Part shown: one piece after another, positions 1 through 8,747 of the stretch
Position numbering within the stretch: the stretch's first letter is position 1
How the letters are laid out: each line of letters opens with the position of its first letter
Origin: Acinetobacter wuhouensis
GTDB lineage: Bacteria > Pseudomonadota > Gammaproteobacteria > Pseudomonadales > Moraxellaceae
Direction: 5' to 3'
Assembly (NCBI RefSeq): GCF_001696605.3
Contig: NZ_CP031716.1
Coordinates: 930,001-994,000, forward strand
Length of the DNA stretch: 64,000 bases
Program-made: the position numbers and the translations under genes
The notes under the pieces: generated by a model
Told to the model about the DNA's origin: nothing
The model's database searches: none
What the model saw: the letters and a program-made list of their open reading frames with translations, nothing else

Positions 1-211
1 TGTGATTTCAGATACTGAATCATTGGGTAAAACAGCGGGTAAAGATGAGCAAGTGGATAAATCAACTTATCCAGCATTGATGGGTTTAGAGAATGCTAAA
101 GCTTATGCACAGCAATTGCATGACCAAGCATTTCAGGCTTTAGAATATTTTGGTGATAATGCGAAAGAGCTGAATCAAATTTCTCAGTTTTTGTTGTCAC
201 GTAAGAGCTAA
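1..211 (+). CDS. ispA: Farnesyl diphosphate synthase, C-terminal fragment (cut by window edge)
   Basis: This is the last 69 codons of a polyprenyl synthase; the rest lies before the window. The fragment reads SDTESLGKTAGKDEQ followed by KSTYPALMGLE, the conserved end of short-chain trans-isoprenyl diphosphate synthases of the IspA type, where a Gly-Lys loop and a STYP block follow the second Asp-rich region. The enzyme condenses IPP with DMAPP and GPP to make FPP for ubiquinone and undecaprenyl synthesis in the cytosol. The first visible GTG is an internal valine codon, not a start. IspA is the best match; a longer-chain paralogue cannot be excluded from the C-terminus alone. Confidence 0.85.
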   Translation, partial: VISDTESLGKTAGKDEQVDKSTYPALMGLENAKAYAQQLHDQAFQALEYFGDNAKELNQISQFLLSRKS

Positions 212-242
212 ATTCTATTTCTTATTCAGTCTTAAATATTGT

Positions 243-280
243 AATAACAAAGGGGCATTTCGCCCCTTTGTTATTTTCTT
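243..280. terminator. Hairpin terminator between ispA and putP
   Basis: A 13-14 bp perfect stem (AATAACAAAGGGG paired with CCCCTTTGTTATT) with a short loop lies between two convergent genes and is followed by a T-rich stretch. It most likely ends ispA and may also serve putP from the other side. Confidence 0.85.
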
Positions 281-296
281 TATTTATTAAATCGGA

Positions 297-1793
297 TTAG
301 ACCGATTCTTTATAAATTTGATCTGCTTTATCAAATCGTTCAAGCATATCCGCTGTTGGTGCTTTACTGATTAAGCTGAATAGAATAATGGCAATGAATG
401 AGCAAATAAATCCTGGGATAATTTCATAGACACCTGTTGCAGCAAAAACAGGAATATTTTTCCAAAGAATCACCACCAAAGCACCGATAATCATACCTGC
501 AAGAGCCCCTGAAAGGGTCATACGCTTCCAGAACAGTGACAGAATAATCAATGGTCCAAATGCCGCACCAAAACCTGCCCATGCATAAGCGACAAGCCCG
601 AGCACCTTAGATTCTGGATTACTCGCAAGGACGATTGCAAGGATTGCGACCAGCAAAACCATCAAACGACCGACCCAAACCAATTCTTTCTGAGAAGCTG
701 TTTTACGAATAAAAGCTTTATAAAAATCTTCGGTTAAGGTACTTGAACAGACCAATAATTGACAACTTAACGTACTCATCACGGCCGCAAGAATCGCAGC
801 TAAGACGATACCTGCAATCCAAGGGTTAAACAGAATTTTAGTCAGTTCCATAAAGACGGTTTCAGGGTTTGCATTCACCGTAGCTGCTAACTCAGGATGG
901 ACTTGGAAATAAGCGATACCAAAGAAACCTGCTGCAACCGCACCACCTAAGCACAGTGTCATCCATGTCATACCGATGCGACGTGCATTGGGAATAGATT
1001 TCACAGAATCTGCCGCCATGAAACGGACAAGGATGTGAGGTTGACCAAAATAGCCTAAGCCCCATGCAAGCAAGGATAGAATTGCAACGGTGCTTAAGTC
1101 ATTGAATAAACTATAGGCTTGTGGGCGTGCAGCATCCAAAGCGGCATTGACAACACTCATATCACCTAAGCTTAAAATGGTGACGATAGGTGTTAATAAA
1201 AGTGCAAAAATCATCAACCCCGCTTGAATGGTATCTGTCCAACTCACCGCTAAGAAGCCACCAATAAACACATAGCTGATGGTTGCAATCGCACTGATCC
1301 AAAGTGCAGTACTATATGACAGCCCAAACATACTTTCGAATAAACGTGCACCTGCGACCATCCCAGAAGCACAGTAAATCGCGAAGAATATGAGAATCAC
1401 GACAGCGGAAACAATTCTTAGAATCTTTTTATGATCATTGAAACGATTGGAAAAATAATCGGGTAAGGTAAGCGCATTGTTTTGGATTTCGGTATGAATA
1501 CGTAAACGACCTGCAACCAATAACCAGTTGAGCCATGCACCAATGATCAAACCAATCGCAATCCACATTTCAGATAAACCTGACAGATAAATTGCACCTG
1601 GTAAGCCCATGAGTAGCCAACCACTCATGTCAGAAGCGCCTGCTGAAAGGGCAGTCACAAAACTCCCTAAACGACGTCCACCTAAAATATAGTCATCAAA
1701 ACTGGTTGTTGCACGATAGGCAATTAAGCCAATGATGACCATGGCAACTATATAAAATAGAAAGGTGATTAAGGTGGGGTTGAGGGAACTCAT
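297..1793 (-). CDS. putP: Sodium/proline symporter PutP
   Basis: A 498-residue protein of the solute:sodium symporter family, normal length for PutP. It is hydrophobic throughout with about 12-13 membrane segments. The signature GASDMSGWLLMGLPGAIYLSG near residues 51-71 carries the Ser and Asp residues of the Na+ site in transmembrane helix 2 and is characteristic of PutP. It imports proline with Na+ across the inner membrane. No putA lies beside it, so it is not in a put operon here. It is convergent with ispA, and a qmcA terminator lies just upstream, so it probably has its own promoter in 1794-1925. Confidence 0.93.
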   Translation of the reverse strand: MSSLNPTLITFLFYIVAMVIIGLIAYRATTSFDDYILGGRRLGSFVTALSAGASDMSGWLLMGLPGAIYLSGLSEMWIAIGLIIGAWLNWLLVAGRLRIHTEIQNNALTLPDYFSNRFNDHKKILRIVSAVVILIFFAIYCASGMVAGARLFESMFGLSYSTALWISAIATISYVFIGGFLAVSWTDTIQAGLMIFALLLTPIVTILSLGDMSVVNAALDAARPQAYSLFNDLSTVAILSLLAWGLGYFGQPHILVRFMAADSVKSIPNARRIGMTWMTLCLGGAVAAGFFGIAYFQVHPELAATVNANPETVFMELTKILFNPWIAGIVLAAILAAVMSTLSCQLLVCSSTLTEDFYKAFIRKTASQKELVWVGRLMVLLVAILAIVLASNPESKVLGLVAYAWAGFGAAFGPLIILSLFWKRMTLSGALAGMIIGALVVILWKNIPVFAATGVYEIIPGFICSFIAIILFSLISKAPTADMLERFDKADQIYKESV

Positions 1794-1925
1794 ACGATAT
1801 CCATATTCGTGGAAAGATGTAGATCTAAGGAAAATTTTTAAATAACGTGAAATTTAACCATAAATTACAAAAAATTACTGATTAAATCTTAAACGTTAAA
1901 ACTTAAGTGATCATTTTCAAGGTAA

Positions 1926-1956
1926 AAAAATAGGCAACATCAAGTTGCCTATTTTT
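1926..1956 (-). terminator. Terminator of the nfeD-qmcA operon
   Basis: A 13-bp inverted repeat (AAAAATAGGCAAC and GTTGCCTATTTTT) sits 15 bases after the qmcA stop codon. Read on the minus strand it gives a stable stem ending in a run of T, a standard intrinsic terminator. Confidence 0.9.
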
Positions 1957-1971
1957 ATTGCAATCGAGAAA

Positions 1972-2826
1972 TTAGTTATTTCTACCCATCACACCACGAA
2001 TGGTATTCATAATGTCAGCAGGAAGTACAACTGTTTTCGAGTTATTCGATTTCGCCATGTCTTGCATGGCTTTGACATATTGCTCACCCAGTAAGTAGGC
2101 AACAGGAACTTCTTTATCACCAACAGCAGAAGTGATCATTTCAATGGCTTTTTGAGATGATTCAGCTAAAACAACTTGAGCCTCAGCATCACGACGTGAA
2201 GCTTCTAGACGACCATCCGCTTCAAGAATCGCAGCTTGTTTTTCACCATCAGCTTTGGTCACTGTCGCACGACGTTGACGTTCAGCTGCTGCTTGCGCTT
2301 CCATCGCTGATTGCATGGTATGCGATGGCTGAATATCCTGAATTTCAACAGTTTTTAAAGTAATGCCCCAGTCTGAAATATCATCTGAAATTGCCGCTTT
2401 AAGCTTGGCTTTGATGTGATCACGTGATGAAAGTGCATCATCCAAATCCATTTCACCGACAATCGAACGGAGTGAGGTTTGTACAAGATTTTGAATTGCC
2501 CATGTATAATTTTCAATACCATAGACTGCTTTTTCAGGGGTAGTCAGATTGATATAGGCAACGGCATTCATCACCATTACCGCGTTATCTCTAGAAATTA
2601 CTTCTTGTGAAGGAATATCTAAAACAATATCTTTGGTGGTAACTTTGTACGCAACTTCGTCTACATAAGGGATAACAAAGTTTAGACCCGGATTAAGTGT
2701 GGTGTGATATTTACCTAAACGTTGTACGATCCATTTATAACCTTGCGGAACGATACGAACGCCTTTGAAAATCGTCACAGCGACGAAGGCAAATATGAAT
2801 AAAGCAACTATAGAACCAAAACCCAT
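1972..2826 (-). CDS. qmcA: SPFH/stomatin-like membrane protease-associated protein QmcA
   Basis: A 284-residue SPFH (stomatin/prohibitin/flotillin/HflK) protein. One N-terminal membrane helix (about residues 4-22) precedes RIVPQGYKWIVQRLGKYH, the start of the SPFH fold, then a coiled-coil rich in Ala, Glu and Gln (about residues 175-225, EAQAAAERQRRA). Such proteins form large rings in the inner membrane, organise microdomains and associate with FtsH-type proteases. The upstream nfeD-like gene ends 23 bases away; stomatin plus NfeD is a widely conserved two-gene unit, supporting a membrane quality-control role. The start follows a clear purine-rich ribosome site. Confidence 0.9.
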   Translation of the reverse strand: MGFGSIVALFIFAFVAVTIFKGVRIVPQGYKWIVQRLGKYHTTLNPGLNFVIPYVDEVAYKVTTKDIVLDIPSQEVISRDNAVMVMNAVAYINLTTPEKAVYGIENYTWAIQNLVQTSLRSIVGEMDLDDALSSRDHIKAKLKAAISDDISDWGITLKTVEIQDIQPSHTMQSAMEAQAAAERQRRATVTKADGEKQAAILEADGRLEASRRDAEAQVVLAESSQKAIEMITSAVGDKEVPVAYLLGEQYVKAMQDMAKSNNSKTVVLPADIMNTIRGVMGRNN

Positions 2827-2849
2827 TTAATTTTCCTCTTTATTTTTCA

Positions 2850-3314
2850 TTATGAAGATGAAGAATGTGGTTGTACCACTAAATCATTACCCAAAATATC
2901 TGTGACACGGACACGATCACCAACTTGCACAGGTGAAAGAGAGCGACAGTTCCATTCATCAGAACCTAAAACAGGCATCGGAAAACGAACGAGAATTTGT
3001 TCATGGTGTAGACCTGTTTGAATGACCATACCAATTTGACCAATGGTGGCTTCTCTTGATAGTCCTGCTTTGGTTTTGTCTATAGATAAGGGTTTGACAA
3101 ATTTAAACCAAACTACAGTACAGATGATGGATAATACGATCCAACATACGATTTGAAAGGTGAAACTCATACTTGGGAAGAGCCAATACAAAATACTGAC
3201 TACAATTGCGGCGATACCAAACCACAACGCAGCAAATGCGGGCAAAATGAGTTCGGATAAGATCAGCAATATGCCAAGTACAAACCAATGCCACGGTTCA
3301 AAAATAAAGTTCAT
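2850..3314 (-). CDS. NfeD family membrane protein
   Basis: A 154-residue protein of the short NfeD type: three or four hydrophobic helices in the first 75 residues (starting FEPWHWFVLGILLILSELI) and a C-terminal OB-fold-like domain (about residues 85-150) with the motif EWNCRSLSPVQVGDRVRVTDILG. Short NfeD proteins lack the serine protease domain and are thought to bind partner stomatins through the OB domain. It is the first gene of a two-gene operon with qmcA. YbbK/YbbL-type naming from E. coli would also fit. Confidence 0.88.
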   Translation of the reverse strand: MNFIFEPWHWFVLGILLILSELILPAFAALWFGIAAIVVSILYWLFPSMSFTFQIVCWIVLSIICTVVWFKFVKPLSIDKTKAGLSREATIGQIGMVIQTGLHHEQILVRFPMPVLGSDEWNCRSLSPVQVGDRVRVTDILGNDLVVQPHSSSS

Positions 3315-3450
3315 ACATCTACTCTAGTGATTATCATTGATATAGATGACGTATCATCTATATCAATGTAGCAGATGAATTCAATGCTGCATATAAAAAC
3401 GTGATTATTCTAGTTTATTCACTGTTTTTATTTGTTGGATTGAAATGCGC

Positions 3451-4368
3451 TTATATTCTCGCTCTTGGTGCAGGTTTTAATGCTGCAGGAGATTTTTTAA
3501 AGTTAGTGATTGCTGCTTGAATCGCCGTAATTTTCGCTTGAGCAGATTTCTCACCCTCTAAAATGGCTTGATTGCTCGATTTCAAATCTAAAGTCCCTAA
3601 GTGTCCAACTTTGGGTTGAATCACAATATTCGCCTGAGCCAATTCATTATTGATACTTTGTTGTCCCATGATATTAATCGTTTGGTCAAGTAAGCCCCAC
3701 ATATTCATCGGTTGGCTACCTGATGGACGTGCTGAAATATCGACTGCAATCACGATATCCGCACCCATATCACGTGCAGTTTGTACAGGAATCGGACTGA
3801 CTAAACCTCCATCGACATATTTTGTTCCACCAATGGTTGCTGGGACGAATACATTGGGAATACTGCATGAAGCTCGCACAGCTTGACCTGCATTGCCTTT
3901 GATAAATTCAGCCTTTTTACCATTGTCCAAACGTGTTGCAACAGCAGCGAAGCGAATCGGGAATTGTTCAATCGGCTTATTGGCAATATTACGATTGACA
4001 TAATCTTGTAGTTTTTGCCCCAGTACAATGCCTTGGCTATTCAAGGTTAAGTCACGTAGATCAGACTCTTTGAGTTGTTGCGCGATTTGTTGCATTTGAT
4101 AAGGGGTTTTACCACTGGCATAGATACTCCCAACGAAGCTTCCCGCACTTGTTCCAGTGACGATTTTAGGTTTTATGCCATGAGATTCTAGAACTTTAAG
4201 TACGCCGATATGCGCAAAACCTTTTGCACCACCGCCACCGAGTGCAATTGCAATCACAGGTTCTCGTGCCTTGATCGCTGTGGTTTGAGGAGGAGTTTTT
4301 GTTGTTTTATCACAGCCAACGAGGGCAAGACCCATTAAGCCTATAAAGCCAAGTTGTTTAAAACGCAT
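3451..4368 (-). CDS. Patatin-like phospholipase, predicted lipoprotein
   Basis: A 305-residue patatin-family protein resembling RssA. The N-terminus is a lipoprotein signal (hydrophobic run then LVGC, Cys at residue 19). The patatin fold follows: oxyanion loop GGGGAKGFAHIG (residues 44-55), nucleophile elbow GTSAG with Ser74, and the catalytic Asp in DGG near residue 187 (VDGGLVSPIP). These form the Ser-Asp dyad of a lipid acyl hydrolase. The lipid anchor places it at the periplasmic side of a membrane, unlike cytosolic RssA. Its substrate cannot be read from sequence. It lies upstream of nfeD on the same strand but about 135 bases away, so it is probably a separate unit. Confidence 0.88.
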   Translation of the reverse strand: MRFKQLGFIGLMGLALVGCDKTTKTPPQTTAIKAREPVIAIALGGGGAKGFAHIGVLKVLESHGIKPKIVTGTSAGSFVGSIYASGKTPYQMQQIAQQLKESDLRDLTLNSQGIVLGQKLQDYVNRNIANKPIEQFPIRFAAVATRLDNGKKAEFIKGNAGQAVRASCSIPNVFVPATIGGTKYVDGGLVSPIPVQTARDMGADIVIAVDISARPSGSQPMNMWGLLDQTINIMGQQSINNELAQANIVIQPKVGHLGTLDLKSSNQAILEGEKSAQAKITAIQAAITNFKKSPAALKPAPRARI

Positions 4369-4427
4369 ATCGTATTACTTTAGTCTAAAAAATATGCTGT
4401 CATCTGAACAGATTGTTGCTTTATTTT

Positions 4428-5054
4428 CTAGCTATTTTTCAATAGTTTTTGTAAAGGAATCGAGAGTAGTTTCGGATGCTTTGGTGAAAATTTTCCATTA
4501 AAACGATTTAAAATTTCTACTAAATCTTGGTCATAGTCACCAGTCGGCTGTAACGTCCCTAAGCAATGAATCAATTTCTTTTCATAATCAAAAGAAAAGA
4601 TTGCAATCGGGATATTGGCACCCATAGCAATGTGGTAAAAACCACTTTTGATTTTTTCTGCACGATTGCGCGTGCCTTCAGGTGCAATTGCAATCCAGAT
4701 TTTTTCTTGCTGATGAATCACATCCACAATCTGTTGAGTCAGCCCATGCGGTGAGTCACGCTCTACGGGAATCACACCAATCCATTCAAACAGACCTTTG
4801 AGTGGTGTTTTAAATAAACTGTCTTTACCGAAAATCGTGACTTTGACACCAATGCCAAGCATTGCAAGAAAAGCATATAAGCCATCAAAATTTGAGGTAT
4901 GAGGTGCGATGAAAACCACAGCTTTAGGTAAATTGGGAAATTCACCGACAAAGCCCCAACCTTGAGCGAGATAAAGCTTTTTGAATAAGTTACGGCTCGA
5001 TGTTGTGCCACGTTGTGGGACTTGATCTGGTATATTTGGAAAATTCTCTGACAT
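4428..5054 (-). CDS. PlsC-type 1-acyl-sn-glycerol-3-phosphate acyltransferase family protein
   Basis: A 208-residue lysophospholipid acyltransferase-like protein. The catalytic HX4D motif is HTSNFD (about residue 52), the FGKDSLFKTPLKGLFEWIGVIPVERD block binds the glycerophosphate, and APEGTRNR is motif III. It is shorter than canonical PlsC and has no N-terminal membrane helix, as in the small acyltransferases often found outside the main phospholipid pathway. It should transfer an acyl group onto a lysophospholipid or similar acceptor at the inner membrane. It sits 59 bases upstream of the patatin gene on the same strand, so acyl removal and acyl transfer may be linked; that is inference. 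Confidence 0.85.
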   Translation of the reverse strand: MSENFPNIPDQVPQRGTTSSRNLFKKLYLAQGWGFVGEFPNLPKAVVFIAPHTSNFDGLYAFLAMLGIGVKVTIFGKDSLFKTPLKGLFEWIGVIPVERDSPHGLTQQIVDVIHQQEKIWIAIAPEGTRNRAEKIKSGFYHIAMGANIPIAIFSFDYEKKLIHCLGTLQPTGDYDQDLVEILNRFNGKFSPKHPKLLSIPLQKLLKNS

Positions 5055-5253
5055 CGTATTCTTATGGCTTTGCTGTGATTGTATTTAAATTGGCGTATTT
5101 ACTTACTTTATTTTTTGCATAATAGTAAGCATTGGTGTAGTAAAGGTTGAACTATGGCAAATATTACAAAAATCACCGATGAATGCAATACACTTTGAAT
5201 GGGTGAATGAACTTATGAAATTGATCGGTATAAAAAGAATTAGAGATTAACCC

Positions 5254-6516
5254 ATGCCACAGAGCTATTTATTGTTATTTTCACTGTATTGGGCACAAGG
5301 TTTACCTGTTGGTTTTATGACTCATGCTTTGCCTGTGATTCTCCGTGCGCAAGGCGTTTCATTGACTCATATCGGTGGTTTTGGTCTGCTCATGGCACCG
5401 TGGGCACTCAAAGTGCTTTGGTCACCTTGGGTTGACAAATACGGACACTCGCAAAAAGGGCATTACCGAAGTTGGATTATTCCAACACAGGTTTTAACCA
5501 TTGTCATTTTAATCGTTCTTTCTTTTTTACCAATTCAATCTTTAAATCAACCCACTTATTTATTCGGATTTTTTATCGCTTTACTGTGTATGAATAGTGT
5601 GGGTGCGACGCAAGACATAGCGACAGATGGTTTGGCGGTTAAGATTCTGAAAGGCGATCAGCAACATATTGGAAATATGTTCCAAGTGATTGGTTCACGG
5701 CTGGGCTTCATCATCGGAGGTGGCGCTATTCTGTGGGCAATGGATTGGCTCACATGGCAGAGTACATTTTTGATTCTTGCTTTCATCGTGACCCTAAATA
5801 CGCTTCCGATTCTACTTTATAAAGAACCACAGCATTCTCCAAATTCAACGACAAATGCTGAACAGACAAGCATTCAGACCAAGCAGAATTTCTTGGTAAA
5901 ACTTAGAAAATATCTCAGTTATTTTTTTGAAAATAAACAGTTGAGCACTTGGTTTTGGGTGCTTTGTACCATCAAAATTGCAGATGGATTAACAGGCCCG
6001 ATTACCAAACCTTTGTTGGTCGATTTAGGATTAACACTTTCTCAAATCGGGATTTATATCACCATGATCGGTGCGTTTGCAGCACTGGTTGGTGCAGGTT
6101 TAGCAGGCTGGATGTTGAAGAACATTACAAGACGTCATGCTTTGATCATTTTCTCTATTCTTAAATTAATGAGTTTAGCTGGTTTTGTTGGTTTAGCATT
6201 CTTATTGCAAAATTCAGTGGAGATTGCTCCATGGATAATCTATGTAGTGAACGCTTTAGAAGATATGTTTGCTGCGATGCTATTGGTTGCAATTCTAACT
6301 TTGGTTATGCAATACAGTCGAACTGAAAGTGCAGGCACTGATTTTACTTTTCAAGTATCTGTGATGGCGACCATCAGTGGGGTTTTGTATACCGTGAGTG
6401 GAATCATTGGCGATTACTTAGGATATTCTGTTTTTTTAAGTTTGATTTTAATGGTGGGTGTGATCTGTTTAATTCCAATATTTCGTTGGGCAAGAATGAG
6501 TAGTGATGAAAACTAA
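5254..6516 (+). CDS. MFS transporter of the AmpG/PAT family
   Basis: A 420-residue transporter with about 12 predicted membrane helices. The N-terminus (LYWAQGLPVGFMTHALPVILRAQG, then GLLMAPWALKVLWSPWVDKYG) is typical of the peptide-acetyl-CoA transporter/AmpG group of the major facilitator superfamily, including the charged loop after helix 2. AmpG imports anhydromuropeptides for cell wall recycling, but several paralogues with unknown substrates exist in Acinetobacter. Divergent from the acyltransferase, with roughly 200 bases between. Confidence 0.8.
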   Translation: MPQSYLLLFSLYWAQGLPVGFMTHALPVILRAQGVSLTHIGGFGLLMAPWALKVLWSPWVDKYGHSQKGHYRSWIIPTQVLTIVILIVLSFLPIQSLNQPTYLFGFFIALLCMNSVGATQDIATDGLAVKILKGDQQHIGNMFQVIGSRLGFIIGGGAILWAMDWLTWQSTFLILAFIVTLNTLPILLYKEPQHSPNSTTNAEQTSIQTKQNFLVKLRKYLSYFFENKQLSTWFWVLCTIKIADGLTGPITKPLLVDLGLTLSQIGIYITMIGAFAALVGAGLAGWMLKNITRRHALIIFSILKLMSLAGFVGLAFLLQNSVEIAPWIIYVVNALEDMFAAMLLVAILTLVMQYSRTESAGTDFTFQVSVMATISGVLYTVSGIIGDYLGYSVFLSLILMVGVICLIPIFRWARMSSDEN

Positions 6517-6916
6517 TTTTAAAAACTATTATTTATTTAGGGTTAAATTCAAAATTAGATTTAATTATAAATTAAGTTAACTATTTATTGAGCTTTGTCA
6601 TAATAAAAATAAAAAAATTGAACTCTATATTTTTTTATTATTTTTTTGCAATTTTATATATTAATATTTTTTACTTTAAATTGTTTTTATTTTCTATTCT
6701 AATTTTATATAGTTATTTATATTATTTAGTAGAATACATTATTTTTCAGCCACTTGATTTAAAAACGTGGTTGTTTTTTATCAAAAAAATATTAAGATGC
6801 GAAGATTGAATGTAATAAAATACAATTCAAAAAATAAACTTAAATGACTTGAAGTAAATGAATTAAGAAAGATGAATAATCTACAAGCTATAAAATAATA
6901 TAATTTTATTTATATA

Positions 6917-6980
6917 AACTCCACATGATTTTTTTGTTTCTCAAAGTTTGAGAATTTAAAATCATTTATATGTGAGTTAA
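6917..6980. repeat. Nested imperfect inverted repeat upstream of pmrC
   Basis: An inner perfect palindrome (TTCTCAAA, one base, TTTGAGAA; 6938-6954) is framed by GATTTT and AAAATC, and outside that by AACTCcACAT and ATGTGAGTT, giving an imperfect hairpin of about 64 bases. It lacks the sequence of the dispersed repeats seen elsewhere in the window. It could be a terminator-like hairpin for the upstream transporter, an operator or a decayed insertion. Confidence 0.55.
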
Positions 6981-7006
6981 TGATTCAATATGCTTGGGGG
7001 AGTGCT

Positions 7007-7023
7007 TTTAAGTTCAATTTAAG
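7007..7023 (+). promoter_or_regulatory. Candidate PmrA-binding box for pmrCAB
   Basis: Two direct copies of TTTAAG separated by exactly five bases (TTCAA) match the known PmrA pattern YTTAAK-N5-YTTAAK. The site ends 47 bases before the pmrC ATG and is followed by a TATAAC-like -10 hexamer near 7031-7036, a spacing that would let PmrA replace a -35 element. This supports autoregulation of the operon by PmrA. Confidence 0.75.
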
Positions 7024-7070
7024 CTTCATTTTATAACTTAAAACAATTGAAGTGAGCTGTTGATAGAGTA

Positions 7071-8732
7071 ATGTCTAATTTCATACAACGAATAAAACAA
7101 CGTGAAGTGTCTATTTCACTTGCGACTTTTAACCTCATCATCGCCGTATGGTTGGGTTTTTGCCTCAATTTTGCCTTTTTTAATAAGATTAAAATGCTCA
7201 CGCCATATCAAGGCGTGAAAGTACAACTGTTCTTAGCTGCAACGGTCGTCGTCGTCGTCGCGTTATATAATTTATTATTGCAAATTCTAGACTGGAAATG
7301 GACAGCGAAATTTTTTTCAATCCTTTTGGTGTTTATTGGTGGCTTTAGTGCTTACTTTGTTAGCTCTTTAGGTGTGGTAATTTCACCTGATCAAATTCAA
7401 AACATTGTCCAAACTGATCCTTCAGAAGCATCTGATTTGATGTCCTTACAATTATTAACTTGGACATTAGCATTCGTTGTTTTACCAATAGTCTTGATTT
7501 TATGGGTCAGAATTAAACCACAAAGCCTAGCTAAGGTACTTATCTTTAAAGGTTTAAATATTGTTGCTTCACTCGCTATTATTGGCAGCTTACTGTTTGT
7601 TTTCTATGTCGATTACGCAGCGATCTTCCGTGAAAATCGTGATCTGAAAGGGATGATTTCACCACAAAATACAGTGGCATCTACGATTTCGTATTTTCAT
7701 AAAAAAGCACCTAAAAAAGATTTACCCTTAATTCGTTATGGTGAAGATGCGCATTTGGTTGAAGATATTGCAGCCAATAAAATACCAAAACTGATGGTTT
7801 TAGTGGTTGGTGAAACAGCACGTGCAGAAAGCTTTTCATTAAATGGTTATGCGAAAAATACCAATCCGTTATTGTCCAAACAACAAGGGCTCATGAATTT
7901 CACTCAAGTCAGTTCATGCGGAACGGCGACAGCAGTTTCTGTACCCTGTATGTTCTCTGGTATGCCTCGAGTTAACTATGATGAGCAGTTGGCGAGCCAC
8001 CGTGAAGGTTTACTCGATATTGCACAACGCGCAGGTTATAAAGTCACTTGGATTGATAATAATTCAGGCTGTAAAGGCACTTGTAATCGTGTTGAACAAT
8101 TTCAAATCCCTGAAACTTTGAAGCAAAAATGGTGTACAGATGGTGAATGTTTAGATGGTATTCTTGTGGATAGTTTGAATCTGTATATGAGCCAATTGCC
8201 AAAAAATGATACTCAGCCACATTTAGTTGTATTACATCAAATGGGAAGCCATGGACCTGCTTATTACAAACGTATACCGAGCGAATTTCAGAAATTTAAA
8301 CCAACGTGTGATACCAATGCGATTCAAGGGTGTTCTTCAGCTGAATTGATCAATAGTTATGACAATACAATTGCATATACAGACTATATTTTGAATCAAA
8401 TTGTGGATGTATTAAAAGCAAATACAAATTATCGTACTGGTTTTTGGTATTTATCCGATCATGGAGAATCTACAGGTGAGCATGGCATGTATTTACATGG
8501 TGCGCCGTATGCGATTGCACCTAGCCAACAAACGCATGTGCCGATGATGATGTGGTTTTCAGATGCTTGGAAAAGTACAGCACAAAAACAAGTGGATTGT
8601 TTAAATGAACAAAAAAGCACAAAATTAAGTCAAGATAACTTATTCCCAAGTCTTTTGAGTGTGTTAAATATTCAGACACATGTTATTGATCAGAACTACA
8701 ACATGTTGCATCAATGTGCAGTGAAAAGTTAA
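7071..8732 (+). CDS. pmrC: Lipid A phosphoethanolamine transferase PmrC (EptA family)
   Basis: A 553-residue inner membrane enzyme with five N-terminal helices (about residues 15-185) and a periplasmic alkaline-phosphatase-like domain. Catalytic Thr249 lies in VVGETARAESFSLNGY, and the zinc-binding region includes SDHGESTGEHGMYLHGAPY near the C-terminus. Several paired cysteines in the soluble domain match the disulfides of EptA/MCR enzymes. It moves phosphoethanolamine from phosphatidylethanolamine to lipid A phosphates, lowering negative charge and polymyxin binding. It is the first gene of pmrCAB; pmrA starts 15 bases after its stop. Length is close to that of A. baumannii PmrC. Confidence 0.95.
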   Translation: MSNFIQRIKQREVSISLATFNLIIAVWLGFCLNFAFFNKIKMLTPYQGVKVQLFLAATVVVVVALYNLLLQILDWKWTAKFFSILLVFIGGFSAYFVSSLGVVISPDQIQNIVQTDPSEASDLMSLQLLTWTLAFVVLPIVLILWVRIKPQSLAKVLIFKGLNIVASLAIIGSLLFVFYVDYAAIFRENRDLKGMISPQNTVASTISYFHKKAPKKDLPLIRYGEDAHLVEDIAANKIPKLMVLVVGETARAESFSLNGYAKNTNPLLSKQQGLMNFTQVSSCGTATAVSVPCMFSGMPRVNYDEQLASHREGLLDIAQRAGYKVTWIDNNSGCKGTCNRVEQFQIPETLKQKWCTDGECLDGILVDSLNLYMSQLPKNDTQPHLVVLHQMGSHGPAYYKRIPSEFQKFKPTCDTNAIQGCSSAELINSYDNTIAYTDYILNQIVDVLKANTNYRTGFWYLSDHGESTGEHGMYLHGAPYAIAPSQQTHVPMMMWFSDAWKSTAQKQVDCLNEQKSTKLSQDNLFPSLLSVLNIQTHVIDQNYNMLHQCAVKS

Positions 8733-8747
8733 TTAAGGATACATGCA

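Larger units (their letters stand above)
6517..7070. other. Extremely AT-rich intergenic region upstream of pmrC
   Basis: This 554-base gap is far richer in A and T than its surroundings, with long T and A runs between about 6590 and 6800. A TTG-started open frame there encodes a Phe/Ile/Tyr-rich peptide and looks like composition rather than a gene. The region also holds a nested inverted repeat (6917-6980) and, at its right end, the pmrC promoter with a PmrA-box-like site. Confidence 0.7.

Noticed and set aside
6588..6809. 73-codon open frame rich in Phe, Ile and Tyr
   Set aside because: TTG start only, no ribosome site, composition explained by extremely AT-rich DNA.
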